From Synanceia verrucosa (Eukaryota > Chordata > Actinopteri > Perciformes > Synanceiidae), in NCBI GenBank assembly GCA_029721515.1, contig CM056562.1:4923963-4987962 (forward strand): a DNA stretch of 64,000 nucleotides. The letters run 5' to 3'. A model generated the notes under the pieces. That model ran no database searches. It saw only the letters and a list, made by a program, of their open reading frames with translations, and was not told where the DNA came from. Positions within the stretch are counted from its first letter, which is position 1; each line of letters begins with the position of its first letter. Made by a program: the position numbers and the translations under genes. Of this stretch, positions 59,044 to 64,000 are shown piece by piece.

Positions 59044-59699
59044 ACTGGATGAGGAAACAGGGAACAGGTAGAAGGATCAATTTGTCAAAACAAGGTTATT
59101 CCTCCCTGATGGTCTTTTGTACAGTATCCCCCCTCTCTCTCTTTTTGGATCCTTTTGATTCAGATGTTTTGTTGATTTAATCGTGATGGTACAAACAACA
59201 TTACAATAATGACAAAATAATGGCACCCGGCAGGAATGAGGTGCAATTTATGTCCAATTTAAACTCTTGTTTCTATTAAATCCAACATAAAAATCACATC
59301 CTGACCACAGTTATGTCACTTTTCTTTCTAAACTATGTTTTTATATTTATGATTTATTCAAGGCTCCTCTCAAGTCTATTTTTGTACTAAATGTCAAAGT
59401 TAAATCAAATATGAAGCAGTATATGTCATGGTGGAGGCCATATCGTGGCATGTTGTTTTCAAAGATTATATACAACTATTAGTCACAAATGATGCTCTGG
59501 GGAGATTACAGTGATGACATGTAGGTTTAAAAAGCTATGAAGGAGACAGATTGAGTGCCATTTAATATTAAAGTGTCGTTAGGCGTCCATAAATAGGCTT
59601 ATCCAAAGTTTATGTGGGCTAATCTTTGCTCTCTCTCTCTCTCTCTCTCTAAGAATATAATCAGACTCCACCTCTTTATGATAATGTGACAGTAGCATC

Positions 59700-59906
59700 T
59701 CCAGCTCGGAGACAAGCCTCCTCTCCTCCTCACTCAACTATGTGATGTGTTTTCTCCTCACACGGACCCAGGCTCCTCTCGTCTTGTGTCCCACTCGGCA
59801 CACTCAATGCGCAGCTCCCTCCCGCAAAGCAACCGCGTTTGTTCGGCGAAAGTTACTTTCTTAAAATAGTTGACTTTAAAGTTCACTTCTGCTCAGACCC
59901 TCGGAC
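59700..59906 (+). promoter_or_regulatory. dach1 5' UTR / proximal promoter (predicted)
   Basis: Sequence directly before the ATG. CpG density rises from about 59765 and continues through exon 1, consistent with a CpG-island promoter. No TATA box identified. Confidence 0.45.
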
Positions 59907-60499
59907 ATGACTACCATGGCAACCGCGGCTGCTCCGGCTCTGCTCCCCGCCGCTACTCTCGGCCACCACCCGGCGCCGATTTCCGTCTCTCCGGCCACTC
60001 ACTCTCCGCCGCCCGCGGCTACTTCGGCCGCCACTGCCGCCTCGTCCCCGGCTCCTCCGGTGCCGCATCCGGCGCTGCTTCACCAGTTCAGGGCTGACCT
60101 CTTATTAGCGAACGGGACGCCACTAAAAACCGGCGGTGCCCCCTCGTCCGGTGGCGCTAAGCCGGTGTACGCCACCCCGTCGCCCGTGGAGAGCACTCCG
60201 CAGAACAACGAGTGTAAACTGGTGGAGGTGAAAGGTGCCAAGCTGGCCTCGTTCACGGTGAGAGACACGGAGCTCATCTGCCTGCCACAGGCTTTTGACG
60301 TGTTTCTCAAGCACCTGGTCGGCGGGCTGCACACCGTCTACACCAAGCTGAAGCGGCTGGACATTTCCCCGGTGGTGTGCAACGTGGAGCAGGTGCGGGT
60401 GCTGCGGGGACTCGGGGCCATCCAGCCCGGGGTGAACCGGTGCAAACTCATCTCCAGGCAGGACTTCGAGACGCTCTACAGCGACTGTACCAACGCAAG
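59907..60499 (+). CDS. dach1: Dachshund homolog 1, first coding exon (partial gene)
   Basis: Nuclear Ski/Sno/Dac-family corepressor in the retinal-determination (Pax-Six-Eya-Dach) network. The exon runs from ATG 59907 to the GTGAGC donor after 60499, leaving an AG of the next codon (phase 2). The first ~95 residues are low-complexity Ala/Pro/Ser-rich, shorter than the human Gly/Ser-rich N-terminus. From about residue 95 come STPQNNECKLVEVKGAKLAS and the DachBox-N domain: ELICLPQAFDVFLKHLVGGL, HTVYTKLKRLDISPVVCNVE, GLGAIQPGVNRCKLISRQDF, ETLYSDCTNA. Synteny beside mzt1 supports dach1 rather than dach2. The remaining exons lie beyond the window. Confidence 0.93.
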
Positions 60500-61058
60500 G
60501 TGAGCGGGGAGGCGGAGGGGGACGGTGTGACCTGGTGGTGATGCGGTTGATGTGTCTGTGTTTACCTGAACAGGTGAGGGCAGCGACCATACAGGAGTAG
60601 AGTCTGTATCTGCTGTCTGCCTGCATCACAACAATCTAAATACCATCTAAATATATGTCAATTATAATCAATGATTAGTTTGAAAATACATTTATAGGCC
60701 TATAGTTCAGCAATTAGGACTTGACTGAAGCTTTACTGTGACATTCCTCCAAATAATAGGCCTATAAGACTGGTAGGTCACTGTTAAACATGTGAACTAT
60801 GTGGGACGATGGGATATTCACTGATTTAGCCTATTTGTCTGAAAATATCACTTGTTTTTGTTTGTATTGGAGGTTCTGTACAACTTGATGCTAACTGGAG
60901 GTCCGGTGAACCTCCTGAGTCCATCACTGTTTCCCATTTTAAGAGATAATAAACACTGGGATGATGTTGATGATAATGAATTTTAGTACTCCTAATTAAA
61001 AGAAATCTTTAAAAGTTTGTCATGTTATCACAGGCTATGATCTCTCACTGTCTCTGAC

Positions 61059-61089
<31 letters not shown>

Positions 61090-63809
61090 ATCTGACACTG
61101 TCATTCTGAGAAATTGATTCTTCACAGAAATTAATTAATTTTCATTTGGCCCCAAGCGGCAGCTTAAATCAGGACAAGCTCACTCACTCACTCACTGATC
61201 CCTTTGCTCTCTCCCTCCTTAATAACTCGCTGTCTTATCATATCAACACTCTTTAGCCCTGAGCATCAGAACAGAGGAGATGATTAAATGGATTCTCAGT
61301 ATTTATGATGCGATTATGTAAATTAGCTGTTTTGCAGAACTCCAATGGTGACCAACTACATGGGTCATCAATCCAGTGCATGTGCCACGGAGCTGTTTTG
61401 GATAAAGGGACTATATAAATTGGCGGAGATTTGTGGCTTCCTGGTGCTTCAGTCTGCTGTTTGTGCCGGCCACATGCTCGCAACAGCATGAGTTTGAATC
61501 CAGAGTGAGTGTGGATTAGGCTTAGTTTGGGGAATTTATATTGTTTGATGCTTAATCCCTGCTCCTTGGAGCGTGAATGATCCAATTTACACCTGCCATC
61601 AAAAGATGATGTGCCAAGATGTACACAGATAGACACCAAAAACATTTTGCAACATACTTATTTTCTACTTCTTTTCTACTTCTTTGTGTTTCTTGGACAA
61701 AGGTCAACTTTGACTTGACCTTACTTTTATATCTTAAAGTTTTGATCCAAGTTTTGACTTGTTGAGCAAAGCCAGAAACGCATTAAGAGAATCAGCTTCC
61801 AGCTCTACGTGCGCAGATTAACACCTGCGCTTTAAGTGTCTGAGGCCCTCCAACCAAGACAAAATCCAGATGCATCTTCTGGCTGCTTTGGGATTTCTTC
61901 CATGTCAGGTGTTAATGGGAACGCTGTTGTTACAACCGCCAAAAATACACAGCCGCCGCTGTCTCTCTAATTATCCACACACACAACACTCAAAGAGCCT
62001 TTAGTTAATGAGATCTGGAAACATCACTCGTCTGAAATCTTCAAACGGTTTTAGCAATTCTTTGTCTGAAGACTCTTAATGTGCTGGCGGTGGCCATTAG
62101 CATCGCCCCGAATGCGCTGGAAGTTTCTAAGTAATCCCCGGTGTGGATGGAGCATCGTACAGTAGCAGGTGAAAAAAGTGGCTGAATTATGTCCATGGAG
62201 AACACGATGCTGTGGCTCTCTGACAGCGTCAGGGCTCAGTGAGGTTTTTGTTACTGATTACGACAGCCATCACTTATTATTTTCCAGTCCAGTACAAAGA
62301 GACAGGCTGGAGGGGTAAGTCTGATAGTTGGACATGACAGAACACTTTACATGCTTTCCTTGTCTGTTTTTCATTCGTTGTTTCTGTTTTTAAACAGAGG
62401 TCATGTCCTCTGTTTATCATCACGCTGACCACTGACTCATCAAACCATGAAGAAGGTTTAGTTATAATTCACAGCTTGGTCGGTGGCGCACACAAATGCG
62501 CAGGCTTTCTGTCGTTTCCTCACAGACTCTCACGGTCATGCCTGTGTGTTTGCTGGCTTTGCTGCTAAATGACATTAGTTCCACACAGAGCAAACATGGC
62601 GTGTAGGAGGCAACCTGATCCTCCGTCCTTTTCTTCCTCCCTCACAAAGGAACAGTTTCATTCTTAGGAACAAACATCAAACAGGTCAAACTGTGTGTGC
62701 ACGTATACTGTATATTGTACGAATATGTTCATGTGTGGAGAATAGAAAAGTAGTGTAATGTGACAAAGTAACAGGATCTCTTTTCTGCATGTGAATGTCA
62801 GGGTCAGTTCATCTAAATTACAAAACACTCTCTTTTATCATGGAGACACTTGATATCTTTTTGCTTGTCCTCATATTGAGATGCCCGCCGTCTCTGAGAA
62901 TCCTGCTTCCAGCCCAATAAAGTGGAGGTGATATAACAAGAACCTTTCCAGAAACACTTTCTATGTTACTCAGGAGAACACATAACGGTTCTCAGAGGAC
63001 TTAGTTCTTCTTACTTCTCAAGTAATAGTCCCCTTGAAAACTGTTGACGTTGTGTAACCGTTTCTGGGGGAAAAACAAATTTGTTGCTGAAAATGTAATT
63101 TTTTTAATGGTGTGAGCATCACAAACAAAATCCCGCTCTGTCCTGAGTGTCCTGCTTTCATCCCACTCAGGACAGCCTCTGCAACTCCAAGTCTGCGGAT
63201 AGATACCGTCAGAGCAGGACCTGCAGTAAGATATTAGCAACAAAAATGTATTTTTAATTAAAAGGCCCGCAGGATCTCCAACAATCCAGACTGACTTCAC
63301 CGTCTTTCAGAGGCTGGAACATTTTAACACTTTAGGTTGTCAGGAAGGCCGCTATATAACGCTCTAAAGTTGAGGCTAAATTTTGAGACACTGTCATGGC
63401 TATTTTCACAAAGGTCCCATGACCTCTGACCTCTGGTACTACTAGCCATGTCCAATTCATGCTAATCCGATGCAGTGTGGAGCAAAAATATTTTTTTTTA
63501 ATGCAGTATAAATGTTATTGCCGAGTTTTAAGAGGTTAACTATGTAAAATTATTGTACCATTTTGTGTTTTAATAATACAGTAAAATAGATTCTTAGTTT
63601 TGGCCCTCCAAGGGAAAACGATGAGCACCTCTGCACTAGAGGTGAAACAAATGTCTTCATCATGTTTTGTTTATGTAACCCTTTAGGGGATTATATTTGA
63701 AAGTTCAGTGATATACTTACCAGGGACAAATAAATGTAACAAGAGTAGAATAAATGTTGGCCAAAAAAAAGTTAGCTAATCAAAGAATGATAAATGAGAC
63801 AAAGTGGAA

Positions 63810-63863
<54 letters not shown>

Positions 63864-63950
63864 GGGGGTGGACTCCTCAACACAGAGCCCCACTGCCACA
63901 CCATAACTCACTGTCAAAGTCAGCAGCATTTAGGACAAACAGGAGGGAGG

Positions 63951-63987
<37 letters not shown>

Positions 63988-64000
63988 CGGGTGGGGAGAT
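60500..64000. other. dach1 intron 1 (start), non-coding
   Basis: No further dach1 exon found. (CA)n at 61058-61085; (GT)n at about 63808-63863 and 63953-63987. The stretch 61250-61620 is non-repetitive and contains GATGATTAAATGG, GTAAATTAGCTG, TGATGCTTAATCC and CCAATTTACACC words, a candidate intronic enhancer; 61800-62130 is a weaker one. Confidence 0.5.
63808..63987. repeat. Paired (GT)n microsatellites in dach1 intron 1
   Basis: Two GT arrays (about 63808-63863 and 63953-63987) separated by about 90 bp of unique sequence, same orientation. Confidence 0.9.

Larger units (their letters stand above)
53431..59700. other. dach1 upstream region, gene-free
   Basis: About 6.3 kb without a credible exon. 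Microsatellites: (CA)n at 56821-56847, 56912-56952 and 57148-57174; (TC)n at 58603-58627; (GT)n at 59001-59041; (CT)n at 59629-59651. Non-repetitive blocks rich in TAAT homeodomain cores at about 55820-56060, 56640-56830, 58640-58770 and 59140-59290 are candidate regulatory DNA. A 145-codon open frame at 55031-55468 looks fortuitous. Confidence 0.5.

Overview
The window is vertebrate nuclear DNA, most likely from a percomorph teleost. The evidence is short introns with GT-AG borders, dense CA/GT microsatellites, and fish-type mobile elements (two DD34E Tc1-like transposons, an L2-type LINE, an I/Nimb-type LINE with RNase H, tRNA-derived SINEs). Protein identities come from remembered family sequences and in-frame exon joining. 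No search was run.

Six genes were reconstructed exon by exon. From left to right they are klf5 (-, 109-6048, 4 coding exons, 504 aa), pibf1 (-, 8190-28024, 18 coding exons, 764 aa), dis3 (+, 28878-40286, 21 coding exons, 946 aa), bora (-, 41948-45084, about 10 coding exons, about 552 aa), mzt1 (+, 51191-52252, 3 exons, 73 aa) and the first coding exon of dach1 (+, 59907-60499). This is the KLF5-PIBF1-DIS3-BORA-MZT1-DACH1 block of human chromosome 13q21-q22, with the same order and relative orientation, packed into under 64 kb. pibf1/dis3 and bora/mzt1 are head-to-head pairs; dis3 and bora are tail-to-tail. pibf1, bora and mzt1 act at centrosomes or in mitosis, dis3 is the exosome nuclease, and klf5 and dach1 are developmental transcription regulators.

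Mobile DNA fills the introns and one promoter. A 5.39-kb I/Nimb-type LINE (45601-50990), flanked by a 9-bp target-site duplication, sits inside the short divergent bora/mzt1 promoter. It leaves a pair of CCAAT boxes 32 bp apart on the bora side only. pibf1 introns hold a 1602-bp Tc1-like element with perfect 51-bp inverted repeats, a full-length SINE with a perfect 12-bp duplication, a piggyBac-type MITE and other repeats. dis3 introns hold an L2 fragment, a second and less decayed Tc1-like element, and a 5'-truncated copy of the same SINE. A repeat of about 0.5 kb occurs in inverted orientation in pibf1 and dis3 introns.

The right part (52.3-64 kb) is the dach1 upstream region and the start of intron 1. 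It has no convincing genes but contains non-repetitive AT-rich blocks with many homeodomain cores, which are candidate dach1 enhancers. I found no CRISPR array, operon, viral gene or novel multi-gene system. The unusual features here are insertion and promoter architecture and microsatellites placed against splice sites.
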